From the NCBI GenBank assembly GCA_902793295.1, contig CADBDA010000013.1, forward strand, positions 1-64,000: a stretch of 64,000 nucleotides of DNA, read 5' to 3'. The notes beneath the pieces are model-generated. The model searched no databases, was not told the origin of the DNA, and saw nothing but the letters and a program-made list of their open reading frames with translations. Source of the stretch: an uncultured Bacteroidota bacterium (lineage in GTDB: Bacteria > Bacteroidota > Bacteroidia > Bacteroidales > P3). Below are positions 43,601 to 52,665 of the stretch, in pieces (within the stretch, counting starts at the first letter, position 1; the number at the start of each line of letters is the position of its first letter). A program made the position numbers and the translations under genes.

Positions 43601-44398
43601 AAACCGCATGTCTTCATCCCTGCCTTCCCGGGCACCAACTGCGAATACGACAGCGCCCGCGCCTTCAACCGCGCCGGTGCCGAAAGCGAAATCATCGTCT
43701 TCCGCAACCAGAACGGCCAGCAGATCCGCGAAAGCGTCGACGCTTACGTTGATGCCATCCGCCGCAGTCAGATCGTCATGATTCCTGGCGGCTTCAGCGC
43801 GGGCGACGAGCCGGAGGGTAGCGCCAAGTTCATCACCAGCGTCTTCCGCAATGCGAAAATTGCCGACGCCGTGATGGAACTGCTCCAGAAGCGCGATGGT
43901 CTGATGCTGGGCATCTGCAACGGCTTCCAGGCGTTGGTCAAATTGGGTCTTGTGCCTTTCGGCGAGATCCGTCCGCAGGCTGCCGATGCACCGACGTTGA
44001 CCTTCAACACCATTGGCCGCCACCAGAGCAAGATGGCCTACACGCGCGTCACCAGCAACCTCAGCCCGTGGCTGCAGCGTGCCGAACTGGGCGCCACCTA
44101 CGTCATCCCCATCTCGCACGGCGAGGGCCGCTTCGTGGCTCCGCAGGAGTGGATCGACCGCCTCTTCAAGAATGGTCAGGTGGCTACGCAGTATGTCGAC
44201 CTCAACGGCAATCCTACCATGGACGAGGAGTACAACATGAATGGCTCCTTCTGCGCCATCGAGGGCATCACCAGTCCCGACGGCCGCGTCTTCGGCAAGA
44301 TGGGCCACAGCGAACGTCGCAGCAAGGGCTCCGCGCTCAACATCTTCGGCAACGACGACCAGCAGATCTTCGAAAGCGGCGTCCAATACTTTAAATGA
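40628..44398 (+). CDS. purL: Phosphoribosylformylglycinamidine synthase
   Basis: A 1256-residue single-chain enzyme, as in Bacteroidetes and proteobacteria. The N-terminal PurS-like domain and linker (YWSDHCRHTTF) are followed by two AIR-synthase-like halves (NHPTEIEPFGGSATCLGG, GRDGIGGATGASKS, GKDSMSGSF). A class I glutamine amidotransferase domain ends the protein, with nucleophile Cys1097 in MLGICNGFQALVK and the SHGEGRF block. It makes FGAM from FGAR, ATP and glutamine, the fourth step of purine synthesis. A long hairpin follows. Confidence 0.98.
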   Translation: MNRVRRIYVEKKPDYAIKASELKSEMLNYLDINPTDVRVLIRYDIENLSDETYRKALVTVFSEPPVDNVYEESFPHADSDFCFSVEYLPGQFDQRADSAEQCCCLLNDSEQPIIKSATTYVISGSLTDAQKAAIQKHCINPVDSRLTDEVKPQTLVDHFDEPADVIVFDGFKDMAEPQLKSLFDSLGLAMTFADFKHIQRYFHDEEKRNPSMTEIRVLDTYWSDHCRHTTFATELKDVAFDEGYYRPLIEGAFQQYLADHKEQYTGRTDKYVCLMDIGTLAAKRIKKMGLLADQEPSDEINACSIVVPVTIDGVEEEWLINFKNETHNHPTEIEPFGGSATCLGGCIRDPLSGRTYVYQAMRVTGAADPTKPLNETLPGKLPQRKIVTTAAHGYSSYGNQIGLATGLVNEIYHPNYVAKRMEIGAVIAAAPRRAVKRLNSDPGDVIILLGGRTGRDGIGGATGASKSHTTKSLTTCGAEVQKGNAPTERKIQRLFRREEVSSLIKKCNDFGAGGVSVAIGELADGLQINLDRVPKKYAGLDGTELAISESQERMAVVVDPKDVDKMLQYADEENLEAVVVATVTSEPRMVISWRGKEIVNLSRRFIDTNGAHQETTVRVKMPEKELKEGKDNKDIKSLWLNTLADLNVCSQKGLVEMFDSSIGAGSVVMPYGGRYQLTPTQSMVGKLPLLDGKCDTVTIMSYGMDPYQTSWSPFHGAAYAVLSSVAKIAAAGGDASKVRLTFQEYFKKLGNDPYRWGEPFSALLGAYHAQMGLKLPAIGGKDSMSGSFNDIDVPPTFCSFAVGTENLYHILTPEFKKPGSKLVLLDVKKDQYGMPDYEDALKQYRLLHDSIALRDKEDEKVVGPVFSAYAIGFGGIIEAVSKMAFGNGCGAHINDDVTVEELTCKNYGAILLEVDSKAQLPFHYREIGGVTPENSGFEYKGVKIANDEALAAWQKTLEGVFPTRTNAPVKPIESTKPSRFDAIYQCKHKVAKPHVFIPAFPGTNCEYDSARAFNRAGAESEIIVFRNQNGQQIRESVDAYVDAIRRSQIVMIPGGFSAGDEPEGSAKFITSVFRNAKIADAVMELLQKRDGLMLGICNGFQALVKLGLVPFGEIRPQAADAPTLTFNTIGRHQSKMAYTRVTSNLSPWLQRAELGATYVIPISHGEGRFVAPQEWIDRLFKNGQVATQYVDLNGNPTMDEEYNMNGSFCAIEGITSPDGRVFGKMGHSERRSKGSALNIFGNDDQQIFESGVQYFK

Positions 44399-44437
44399 TA
44401 GTCTTCCCTAACGATAATAGCTATCAAAACCAGTAAG

Positions 44438-44473
44438 GCAACAGCTGCATCGCTCTGGCGGTGCGGCTGTTGC
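44438..44473 (+). terminator. 16-bp hairpin behind purL
   Basis: GCAACAGCTGCATCGC (44438-44453) pairs over its whole length with GCGGTGCGGCTGTTGC (44458-44473), with two G-U pairs and a TCTG loop. There is no T run, so it may be a rho-type or mRNA-stability element. It lies about 40 bp after the purL stop. Confidence 0.6.
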
Positions 44474-44585
44474 TGAATCTTGGCCTCACCGCTCGTATCG
44501 CCATCCGACAGGCCGCCGCGAGCAGGGGTGGGGCACAGGTCCACCGGGTCGGTGTCCGCTTTGATTCCAACAAAAATCGATCATT

Positions 44586-44843
44586 ATGAGTACTACATAT
44601 ACTATCAGATGCAACCATTGTGGGACTTCCTTCCAACGACGCTACGGACTGGAGGTGAACGGACAGGGCACACTCTACTGCGACCGTTGCGGCAAGGCGA
44701 TGGGTGTCGACTTCAGCGGGGGGTGGTTTTCGTTGCCGCAGTGCGACTGCGGGGGCTCCTTCGATGCCGATGCGCTGGGCTGCTGCCCCAACTGCGGCGC
44801 CAGGCTTTCCAAGCAGGATGTCGGCGACGCGCCAATGCTTTAG
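44586..44843 (+). CDS. Zinc-ribbon protein, 85 aa
   Basis: A small soluble protein with four cysteine knuckles: CNHCGTSF, CDRCGKAM, CDCGGSF and CCPNCG. These would bind two zinc ions. No other domain is present. It precedes a DUF4298 gene by 36 bp. The function is unknown; the family is widespread in Bacteroidales as short zinc-ribbon proteins. Confidence 0.75.
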   Translation: MSTTYTIRCNHCGTSFQRRYGLEVNGQGTLYCDRCGKAMGVDFSGGWFSLPQCDCGGSFDADALGCCPNCGARLSKQDVGDAPML

Positions 44844-44879
44844 GGGCCAATAACAGTTTTTTATGCTCAATTGCTACCT

Positions 44880-45170
44880 ATGACTCATGATATCAATCGC
44901 ATAACCCAAATGGAACAACGGCTGCAACGTGCCGCTAGGACCATCGCCGACTTGGAGGTGGCTTTGTCGCAAATCGAGGGGCTTCATGACGATATCGAGG
45001 CTTTGGATGCTTACCTCGGCAGCTGCGAGTGGCAGGCTGACCGTGCCGCCGACCAGGCTGGGTGCCTTCCCGAAAGCCTTCATCGTGGTGTCCTCAGCGA
45101 AGATGCCATCTGGAACCTGCTGGAACGCTACCGCGACATAAAGGTACAATGGATAGAATGGGATAAGTGA
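44880..45170 (+). CDS. DUF4298 family protein
   Basis: A 96-residue soluble helical protein starting at the ATG at 44880; a TTG three codons earlier is possible but less likely. The family pattern is clear: RITQMEQRLQRAARTIADLE, LDAYLGSCEWQADRAADQAG, LPESLHRGVLSEDAIWNLLE. The function of DUF4298 proteins is unknown. It may be co-transcribed with the zinc-ribbon gene. Confidence 0.82.
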   Translation: MTHDINRITQMEQRLQRAARTIADLEVALSQIEGLHDDIEALDAYLGSCEWQADRAADQAGCLPESLHRGVLSEDAIWNLLERYRDIKVQWIEWDK

Positions 45171-45297
45171 TTCGATGGCTGATGCGTCTGTTTCGTGACT
45201 GTCAACAGCCGCCTCGCAGTCCTGTGCCTGTGCCATTGGAATCAGTCTTATCGATTGAAATATAAATACTTTAACCTATAACATTCTCAATAAAGCT

Positions 45298-45669
45298 ATG
45301 GCAAGTAATCCCGATTTCGTTCAGTATGTGGTCGACCAGTGCAGCGGGGCGGGGGAGGTCTCTGTCCGCAAGATGTTTGGCGACTACGGCCTCTATTGCC
45401 TCTCCGATCGCGACAAGGACGACCCTATGGCGCTACCCAAAATAGTGGGCCTTATCAGCGACAATGCGCTCTATATCAAGCCTACCGATGCGGGCAAACA
45501 GCTGCTGCGGTCGGAAGTGATGCGCCCTCCCTACGATGGGGCCAAACCGTATTGCTATATCGAAGAGGTCGACGACCACGACTATCTGTCTGCCTTGGTC
45601 AGGGCAACGTGCGACGCGCTCCCAGCGCCCAAACCTAAGAAGAAAAAGGCGGACAAAAAAAATGCCTAG
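45298..45669 (+). CDS. TfoX N-terminal domain protein
   Basis: A 123-residue protein with a TfoX/Sxy N-terminal domain: VSVRKMFGDYGLYCLSD, IVGLISDNALYIKPTDAG and AKPYCYIEEVDD. The C-terminus is a lysine-rich tail. There is no C-terminal TfoX helix-hairpin domain. In proteobacteria TfoX activates competence genes, but stand-alone N-domains are common and of unknown role. Its stop codon overlaps the start of the DNA methyltransferase gene (ATGCCTAG). Confidence 0.85.
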   Translation: MASNPDFVQYVVDQCSGAGEVSVRKMFGDYGLYCLSDRDKDDPMALPKIVGLISDNALYIKPTDAGKQLLRSEVMRPPYDGAKPYCYIEEVDDHDYLSALVRATCDALPAPKPKKKKADKKNA

Positions 45670-46171
45670 CCGTTGTGCCATGATTAGCCTGTCTGCTCAT
45701 ACCGTCTCCTTCTGCTATCGTTCTCCTTTGGGAGTGCTGCGTGCTGAAATAGAGGACGGTGCGCTGTCTGCGCTGCGCTTCGTCGACGTCTGTCCGTCTC
45801 TTGGGGATGGCGGGTCGTCGGCTCTTCCGGTGGCACAGCAGCTGTGCAATTGGTTGGACGACTACTTCCGTGGCAAACGGCCTGCTGCCTTGCCTCCATT
45901 GTCGCTCGGGGGCACGCCGTTCCAGCGCTCCGTATGGAACGAATTGCTGCAGATTCCCTACGGTCAGACGGTTACGTATGGCGAATTGGCTCGCCGCATC
46001 GGCTGCCGTTCGGCTCAAGCTGTGGGTCAGGCTGTCGGCCGCAACCCGGTCGTCATCCTCGTCCCTTGCCATCGCGTGGTGGGGGCTCATGGACGCCTGA
46101 CGGGTTACGCCTACGGCTTGAACCGCAAACAGCAGCTGCTCCAACTGGAAAAGAACATAATCGGCAAATAA
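45662..46171 (+). CDS. ogt: Methylated-DNA-[protein]-cysteine S-methyltransferase
   Basis: A 169-residue suicide DNA repair protein. The C-terminal domain has FQRSVWNELLQIPYGQTVTY, the helix-turn-helix RIGCRSAQAVGQAVGRNP and the active-site VPCHRVVG. It removes methyl groups from O6-methylguanine onto its cysteine. The start at 45662 overlaps the TfoX stop by 8 nt, implying coupled translation; a second ATG at 45680 is possible. Confidence 0.92.
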   Translation: MPSRCAMISLSAHTVSFCYRSPLGVLRAEIEDGALSALRFVDVCPSLGDGGSSALPVAQQLCNWLDDYFRGKRPAALPPLSLGGTPFQRSVWNELLQIPYGQTVTYGELARRIGCRSAQAVGQAVGRNPVVILVPCHRVVGAHGRLTGYAYGLNRKQQLLQLEKNIIGK

Positions 46172-46188
46172 CCTCAAAAACTCACATT

Positions 46189-47058
46189 ATGAATGATTAT
46201 TTGATTGAAAATAAAGAAATAAAGGTCCTGGTTTCGCAGCACGGCGCCGAACTGCTGAGCTTGTGCCGCAACGGACGCGAATATATGTGGAACGGCGACG
46301 CTGCCTTCTGGAACCGCCATGCGCCCATCCTTTTCCCGGCGGTGGGCAAGCCTTTCAACAACGAAATCCGCATCGGCGGCAAAAGCTTTACCATGAAGCA
46401 GCATGGCTTCGCCCGCGACTGCGATTTCGAAGTCTTGGGCGACGGCCGTTTCCTGTTGTCCAACGATACGCCTCGCGACAACTATCCTTATCGCTTCCGC
46501 CTCGAGGTGTGCTACCGGCTTGAGGGGACTGCCGTGACGGCTGCTTGGACGGTGACCAACTGCGACGATCACGACATGCACTTCCAAATCGGGGCGCATC
46601 CGGGATTCATGTTGCCGGACTATAATCCTGCGGATCCTGTTCATGGCTACGTCCGCTTCCTCGACCGCATGGGCAATCCGTTAGCGCCTGTCATGGTCTC
46701 GTCGCTCGACGACGGCAACCGGGTGCCGCTGCCTCGTCCCGTGGAGGTGCCTTCCGTCATGCCCGTCACCAACGACTCCTTCGCCCACGACGCGCTCATC
46801 TTCGAACAGGGCCAGGTGGCCACAACGGTGCTGTGCGACAAGTCGGGCAGAGCATTCCTCAGCGTCAGCTGTCCCCAGGCCGAAGCCTTCGGCGTCTGGG
46901 CTCCGCACAAGCCGGGCTGTCCTTTCGTTTGTCTCGAGCCGTGGTGCGGCATCTGCGACCCCAAAGGCTTCGCAAGCGACATCGCCAACCGCACCTACAA
47001 CCACCGCCTGTCTCCCAACGAAAGCTACCACTTCGACTACACAATCGCCATCCTCTAA
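46189..47058 (+). CDS. Aldose 1-epimerase family protein
   Basis: A 289-residue galactose mutarotase-like protein of the YeaD/LacX type. LLSLCRNGREYMWNGD is the N-terminal signature, KQHGFARDCDFEVL holds one catalytic histidine, and FQIGAHPGFMLP the other. A carboxylate late in the chain (CLEPWCGICD) completes the site. It interconverts anomers of hexoses or related sugars. It begins 17 bp behind the repair gene. Confidence 0.9.
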   Translation: MNDYLIENKEIKVLVSQHGAELLSLCRNGREYMWNGDAAFWNRHAPILFPAVGKPFNNEIRIGGKSFTMKQHGFARDCDFEVLGDGRFLLSNDTPRDNYPYRFRLEVCYRLEGTAVTAAWTVTNCDDHDMHFQIGAHPGFMLPDYNPADPVHGYVRFLDRMGNPLAPVMVSSLDDGNRVPLPRPVEVPSVMPVTNDSFAHDALIFEQGQVATTVLCDKSGRAFLSVSCPQAEAFGVWAPHKPGCPFVCLEPWCGICDPKGFASDIANRTYNHRLSPNESYHFDYTIAIL

Positions 47059-47232
47059 CCCGCCGGTCAGCTCCAACTGACGCTTAAGGGGGGCAAAAAG
47101 GAACAGGGACAAAAGAAGACCTGTGGTTGTTGCCCTTATGTAGGATGTCTAAAGATTTTTTGTAAATCTTTGGCAATTATTGTTTTGTGTGCTTGTTGCT
47201 CTTGATGGGTCGATTGTTTTAAAATAATTGTG

Positions 47233-47240
47233 TAAATTTG
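47233..47240 (+). promoter_or_regulatory. Promoter -7 element of the rhamnosidase gene
   Basis: TAAATTTG followed by C, 20 bp before the ATG. An upstream TTGT near 47215 is a poor -33. The 47059-47232 stretch otherwise holds nothing recognisable. Confidence 0.6.
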
Positions 47241-47260
47241 CATGCAAAAAATAGGAAAGC

Positions 47261-49537
47261 ATGCGTGAAACCAAGCAAAAAGCCCGTTCTTTTTCTCGCA
47301 AGAACATAGCGCTATGGGTGTTGGCAGTTCTTTTATGTTCCGCCGTCGCCGTTCAGGGTCAGCCGTTCTTCGGCTGCAGAAGCGGCAACCAGTGGGCGGA
47401 GACTCCTATGCTGCGCAAATCGCTCGTTCTCAGCAACGAACATTGGCATCCGAATCACGATTCGGTCTTCTTCTTCCTCGATGTGGCTTCGTTGGGTTAT
47501 CATGAGGTCTATGTCAATGGAACGCGCGTGGGCAATGAGGTGATGCAGCCGGCTGTTTCACAACTCAACAAGCGCGCTATGTTGGTCCGCTACAGCATCG
47601 GTGACTACCTTCATGTCGGTACCAACGAAATCATGCTCTGGCTGGGCCAGGGCTGGGGGAGGGTGTACGGTACCCCGGCTGCGGCAACCGCCAAGCTGTA
47701 TCGGGTGGTGTCCGATGGCGATCGTGCGTTGGAATACCTAGTCTGCCAGACCGACAGCTCTTGGGAGGCTTCCCCGTCGGGCTACAGCTACACGGGAAAC
47801 TGGCAGCCGCTGCAGTTCGGCGGCGAACGCTTCGATGCGCGTGTCCGACCGCTATGGGGGCCGGCTACACGCTTCGCGTCCGACAGCATCCGAATTGCCC
47901 GACAGGAGTTCCAGGGCAACCACATCGTCGACACGCTCGTGCCTCAGTCGTTGAAACTGTTGGATAGTAGCACAATCCTTGTTGATTTTGGACGTGTCTG
48001 CACGGGTTGGTTCCAATGCGAATTTCCGGCATTGGCTTCGGGCACCGAGGTGCAGATGGACTATCTGGACGACTTGCATGGCTCCTATGTCGAGTCGGAT
48101 GTCTATTGGGCTCGGGGCAATGGCAAGGAGCTGTTCACCAACCGGTTCCATTTGCATGCCTTCCGCTATGTCCGCATCCGGACGGAGATGGCTTCTCGCC
48201 TGCTGCGAAGTGTCAAGGTGCGTGCGCTGCCTGTCAGCGCGGTCAACCCGAAAGGGGGTGCGACCTTCGAATGCTCCGACGAACGGTTCAACGCCATCCA
48301 CGACATGATCAAGTATACGCTGAGCAACCTCACCCACAGCGGCTACATGGTGGATTGCCCGCATCTGGAACGGATGGGCTATGGGGGCGACGGCAATGCT
48401 TCGACACCGACGTTGCAGACCCTCTGGGGGGTCGGCGACACCTACCGCAATTGGTTGTCGGCATGGGCTGACGCCATCGAACCGGACGGCGAACTGCCTT
48501 ACGTGGCGCCGGCGTTCCGCACGGGTGGAGGGCCCTATTGGAGCAGCTTCGTCGTCAAGGCTCCGTGGCAGTCGTATCTTCATTATGATGATCTCCTCGT
48601 GGTCCGCCAAATGTATCCGGTGATGAAGCAATGGATGCATTTCATTCTGGAACACAGCAAGGACTATATCCTCCAGCCTTGGCCGGACAACGATCGCCAC
48701 ACGTGGTTCCTGGGCGATTGGCTGGCGCCCGCGGGGGTGGACATCGGGGGCGAAAGTGTCCTGCATGTCAGCAGTTGTGTGGTCAGCGAGTGCTTGGACC
48801 TGATGTCGAAGATGGCGACGGGGTTGGACAAAAACGACGAGGCTCACCAGTACCGCGTCCTGCGCGACAGCGTCAATCGGGCCATCCATCGCCATTTCTA
48901 CCATCCCGAAAGCCACACCTATGCCAACGGTACGTCGCTCGATCAGGCTTACGCGCTGCTGCTGGGGGTCCCGCCGGACAGCGCTACGGCGGCCGACGTG
49001 AAAGCGCGGCTCCTCAGCAACAGCTACTACAAGTACAACGCGCATATCGCCGTGGGGCTTGTCGGCGTGCCGGTATTCACGGAATGGTGTGTCCGCGAAC
49101 GGCAGACGGACCTCATGGCGACTATCCTCCGCCAGACGGACTGCCCGGGCTACCTCTACATGATCCGCAACGGCGCCACCACCACTTGGGAGTCGTGGGG
49201 CTGCCCTCGCCCTGACGCTCCTGCCAACGACGACTTGGTGCGCAGCCATGTCCATAACTGCTACAACGGCATCGGCATCTGGTTCTACCAGGCCTTGGCG
49301 GGCATCCGACCCGACCCCGATCATCCGGGCTACAAACATTTCTTCATCGACCCTCAGCCTTGCAACGGCATCTCATGGCTCCGCGCCAGCCAGCCGACGG
49401 CCTTCGGCGATATTGTCGTGGAAATCAATGGCAAAATTCTCAAAGTCATCGTCCCTCCCTCAACGACGGCTACCGTCTTCCCCAACACGTCCCGCCAACG
49501 GCTTCTCCAACCGGGCGAATGGGTGCTTTCAAGGTAA
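47261..49537 (+). CDS. GH78 alpha-L-rhamnosidase, exported
   Basis: A 758-residue protein with a basic N-terminus and a signal sequence (IALWVLAVLLCSAVAVQG). The N-terminal beta domains include AVLVRYSIGDYLHVGTNEIM-like sequence (residues about 105-125). The (alpha/alpha)6 catalytic region carries the GH78 acids in VDCPHLERMGYGGDGN and later ATTTWESWG, and GVGDTYRNWLSAWADA. It releases L-rhamnose from plant or bacterial glycans in the periplasm or at the surface. No SusC/D genes are nearby, so this is not a classic utilisation locus. Confidence 0.92.
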   Translation: MRETKQKARSFSRKNIALWVLAVLLCSAVAVQGQPFFGCRSGNQWAETPMLRKSLVLSNEHWHPNHDSVFFFLDVASLGYHEVYVNGTRVGNEVMQPAVSQLNKRAMLVRYSIGDYLHVGTNEIMLWLGQGWGRVYGTPAAATAKLYRVVSDGDRALEYLVCQTDSSWEASPSGYSYTGNWQPLQFGGERFDARVRPLWGPATRFASDSIRIARQEFQGNHIVDTLVPQSLKLLDSSTILVDFGRVCTGWFQCEFPALASGTEVQMDYLDDLHGSYVESDVYWARGNGKELFTNRFHLHAFRYVRIRTEMASRLLRSVKVRALPVSAVNPKGGATFECSDERFNAIHDMIKYTLSNLTHSGYMVDCPHLERMGYGGDGNASTPTLQTLWGVGDTYRNWLSAWADAIEPDGELPYVAPAFRTGGGPYWSSFVVKAPWQSYLHYDDLLVVRQMYPVMKQWMHFILEHSKDYILQPWPDNDRHTWFLGDWLAPAGVDIGGESVLHVSSCVVSECLDLMSKMATGLDKNDEAHQYRVLRDSVNRAIHRHFYHPESHTYANGTSLDQAYALLLGVPPDSATAADVKARLLSNSYYKYNAHIAVGLVGVPVFTEWCVRERQTDLMATILRQTDCPGYLYMIRNGATTTWESWGCPRPDAPANDDLVRSHVHNCYNGIGIWFYQALAGIRPDPDHPGYKHFFIDPQPCNGISWLRASQPTAFGDIVVEINGKILKVIVPPSTTATVFPNTSRQRLLQPGEWVLSR

Positions 49538-49655
49538 GGGGTGCCGCCATTGTCCATAATCTGATCTGACAGGTTTTGCGTGGGGTTGCAAAGATGCGCA
49601 GGCATGAAATCGTATGTATGCCAAACAAAAAAGCAACGATATGATTTATTTTTCG

Positions 49656-49663
49656 TAAATTTG
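49656..49663 (+). promoter_or_regulatory. rsmG promoter -7 element
   Basis: TAAATTTG followed by C, 120 bp before the rsmG start. The remaining AT-rich spacer 49538-49783 shows no gene. Confidence 0.6.
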
Positions 49664-49783
49664 CAACCATCTACCTCCCGAATAATGAACTTTTTATATT
49701 TTGTAAACTTTTAATAATAAGTATATTACATATCTTATCCTGTGCGTCCTGTTTTTTTTTAATGCCATTTTTTTAATGCGAAT

Positions 49784-50407
49784 ATGAACCTCTTGCTCAA
49801 ATATTTCCCCCAACTCTCCGACCGTCAGAAGGAGCAATTTGCTGCGCTGCCGGAGCTCTATGCCGACTGGAACAGCAAAATCAATGTCATCAGCCGCAAG
49901 GATATGGACAATTTCGTCGAACATCATGTGCTGCATTCGCTGGCCATCGCCAAGGTGGTCCAGTTCAAGACCATGGCCGACATCCTCGATGTGGGCACAG
50001 GGGGCGGTTTCCCGGGCATCCCTCTGGCAATCATGTTCCCCGACGCCTATTTCTATCTGGTCGACTCTATCGGAAAGAAAATCAAGGTGGTTCAGGATGT
50101 GGCTCAACAGCTGGACCTCCAGAATGTACGCGCCGAACAGATCCGCGCCGAACAGGTGGAGGGCGACTACGACTTCATCGTCTCGCGCGCCGTCACCGAC
50201 CTCTCGCAGTTCATGGGCTGGATTCGGGGCAAGGTCTCCCGATCGCTCTACCACAAACTGCACAATGGGGTGCTCTACCTGAAAGGGGGCGACCTCACTC
50301 AGGAACTGGCGCCCTTCCGCAAGAAGGCGCACCTCTACGATATCTCCGACTTCTTCGAGGAACCTTATTTCGAAACCAAAAAAGTAATCCATATCCCCGT
50401 CGGTTGA
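49784..50407 (+). CDS. rsmG: 16S rRNA (guanine527-N7)-methyltransferase
   Basis: A 207-residue class I methyltransferase. Motif I is [35 protein letters not shown] and [13 protein letters not shown] follow, as in RsmG/Gid[20 protein letters not shown] is the N-terminal family block. It methylates G527 in 16S rRNA. It lies between two glycosidase genes; the mannosidase starts 8 bp after its stop. Confidence 0.97.
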   Translation: MNLLLKYFPQLSDRQKEQFAALPELYADWNSKINVISRKDMDNFVEHHVLHSLAIAKVVQFKTMADILDVGTGGGFPGIPLAIMFPDAYFYLVDSIGKKIKVVQDVAQQLDLQNVRAEQIRAEQVEGDYDFIVSRAVTDLSQFMGWIRGKVSRSLYHKLHNGVLYLKGGDLTQELAPFRKKAHLYDISDFFEEPYFETKKVIHIPVG

Positions 50408-50415
50408 CCTTTGCC

Positions 50416-52533
50416 ATGAAAAAACGCTCGCTGCTTCTCATCGTCATCTTCGGCGCACTGCTTGCCAACGCTTGCCGCCACCAGCTGCCTCGTGTGGTGG
50501 AAATGCCACTGGATGACTGGATGTTCGAATACGACAACCGCTGGTACCCTGCCCAAGCCCCGGGGTGCATCCATACCGATCTGATGGGGCATAATCTCAT
50601 CCCTGACCCTTTCTACGGCACCAACGAGGACTCGGTGCAGTGGGTCTCGGAACGCGACTGGACCTACCGCTGCATGTTGCAGTTCGACAAACAGTTCGAC
50701 CATTGCGCACTGGCGTTTGAAGGATTGGATACCTATGCCGATATCTACTTTAACGACAGTCTGCTATATAGCGCACACAATATGTTCCGTCCGCATCTGG
50801 TGGATCTGTCGGACATCGCCCGTACGGGCCACGATACGCTTACCGTGGTCTTTCATCCTACCGCTCCGCGCGACAGCGCCGCTCAGGCTGCGCTGCCCTA
50901 CACCATGCCCGAACGGCGTGCCTTCACCCGCAAGGCGCCCTACCAGCAGGGGTGGGACTGGGGCCCGAAGCTGAACACCTGCGGCATCTGGCGTCCGGCC
51001 GTCTTGTTGCAGTGGAACGATGACGAGCTGTCGGCCGAAAGGGCATACGACTGGGTCGTCGACCAGCGGCCGTCGGCACCCTACGCCGACCGGTTCCCCT
51101 TCCACAACGTCTCGTTGCTCCAACAGAAGGACTCCATCGGTCAGTCGTTCACTTTCTGCGTCGACGGTCAGCCGCTCTTCATCAAAGGGGCCAACTGGAT
51201 TCCGGCTCATAGCTTTCCTGTCGTCGAAAGGGAGGACATGCGCGAACGCTACCGCTACCTGCTTTGCTCGGCCAAGGAGTCGAACATCAATATGTTGCGT
51301 GTCTGGGGCGGCGGCATCTACGAACCGGACTATTTCTACGACCTCTGCGACAGCCTGGGCATCATGGTGTGGCAGGACTTCATCTTCAGCTGCGCGCTCT
51401 ACCCCGGCGACGAAGCGTTCCTGGACGAGGTGCGTCGCGAGGCGCGCTACCAGGTGCAACGGCTGTCCAAGCATCCTTGCGTGGTCCTCTGGTGCGGCAA
51501 CAACGAGGTGAAGAACGGTTGGGAAGACTGGGGCTGGCAGCAACAGTTCGGCTACAGCAATGAACAACAGCAACAGATTGCCGATGCCACCGACAGGCTC
51601 TTCGCGGTCGGCGGACTGCTCGATAGCGTGGTCCGTGAGATGGGCCAGGGCCGGCAGTATGTGGCTTCATCGCCGCTCTTCGGCTGGGGCCATCCGGAGT
51701 GTGTCACCCACGGCGATTCCCACTACTGGGGCGTATGGTGGGGCGAACTGCCGTTCGAGATGTACGCCGAAAAGACGGGCCGCTTCATGTCGGAATATGG
51801 TTTCCAAAGTTATCCTGACTATAGCACCGTCCTTCGCTACTGCCCCGATGACCAGCTGGATATCAGCGCTCCTGCCATGCGCAGCCACCAAAAGCATGGA
51901 CGCGGATTGGAAATTGTCTCCAAAGCTATGCGCGAAACACTCGGCATCGATCCGGACAGCCTGTCGCTCAGCGATTTCTGCTATGCGTCACAGGTGCTCC
52001 AGGCGTGGGGCGTGGGCTACGGCATCTGCCAGCATCTGAGCCGTCAGCCGTACTGCATGGGCACGCTCTATTGGCAGCTGAACGACTGTTGGCCGGTGGC
52101 ATCGTGGAGCAGCATCGACTACTACGGCAATTGGAAAGCCTTGCAGTACCGAGCCAAAGAGCTCTTCAGCGACAGCGCCGACCTGCAACGTTGGCAGTGC
52201 TACTACAGCGTCCGTCCTGCCTCATGGCAGCTGTCGGCTCCCCAATTGGATTCCAAGGTGGTGTCCACAACAGAAGAACTCAAGGTGACCGTCACGGCCC
52301 GGAACGAACTGCGCTTCGTCATGCTGCAAACGGTGCCTCATGTCGACGGCCATTTCGATGTCAACTATTTCGATCTGGCTCCCGGCAAGTCGGTGACAGC
52401 ACGATTCATTCCGCGCGACCCTCAAGCGAATTTGAATGGAATTGGCGTGGAAATCAAGACATTCAACGGTCTTGCCAATCGAAAGGGTCGGCAGGGTCGG
52501 ACTTCGGGCATCGCTTCAAAACAGCCAAAATGA
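50416..52533 (+). CDS. GH2 beta-mannosidase, lipoprotein, lacking one beta-sandwich domain
   Basis: A 705-residue protein. The ATG at 50416 gives a lipoprotein signal (lipobox LANAC). The N-terminal sugar-binding domain ([33 protein letters not shown]) and the TIM barrel ([25 protein letters not shown]) are typical of beta-mannosidases. The catalytic glutamates are in [12 protein letters not shown] and [11 protein letters not shown]. Between [11 protein letters not shown] and [12 protein letters not shown] only about 50 residues remain, where the family has an extra immunoglobulin-like domain. The protein is accordingly shorter than the usual ~850 residues. It probably trims mannosides outside the inner membrane. 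Confidence 0.9.
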   Translation: MKKRSLLLIVIFGALLANACRHQLPRVVEMPLDDWMFEYDNRWYPAQAPGCIHTDLMGHNLIPDPFYGTNEDSVQWVSERDWTYRCMLQFDKQFDHCALAFEGLDTYADIYFNDSLLYSAHNMFRPHLVDLSDIARTGHDTLTVVFHPTAPRDSAAQAALPYTMPERRAFTRKAPYQQGWDWGPKLNTCGIWRPAVLLQWNDDELSAERAYDWVVDQRPSAPYADRFPFHNVSLLQQKDSIGQSFTFCVDGQPLFIKGANWIPAHSFPVVEREDMRERYRYLLCSAKESNINMLRVWGGGIYEPDYFYDLCDSLGIMVWQDFIFSCALYPGDEAFLDEVRREARYQVQRLSKHPCVVLWCGNNEVKNGWEDWGWQQQFGYSNEQQQQIADATDRLFAVGGLLDSVVREMGQGRQYVASSPLFGWGHPECVTHGDSHYWGVWWGELPFEMYAEKTGRFMSEYGFQSYPDYSTVLRYCPDDQLDISAPAMRSHQKHGRGLEIVSKAMRETLGIDPDSLSLSDFCYASQVLQAWGVGYGICQHLSRQPYCMGTLYWQLNDCWPVASWSSIDYYGNWKALQYRAKELFSDSADLQRWQCYYSVRPASWQLSAPQLDSKVVSTTEELKVTVTARNELRFVMLQTVPHVDGHFDVNYFDLAPGKSVTARFIPRDPQANLNGIGVEIKTFNGLANRKGRQGRTSGIASKQPK

Positions 52534-52665
52534 TCTGTCGATGAAAAAAAATCGCCGTCGTTGTAAAAAATGGCTCAAAAAAGCTACCTATAATGGTGTG
52601 ATGTGTCATGTGTGATGCGTTCAGACCGTCTGCAATCGGAAAATATATAAAAAATGATATACAAC

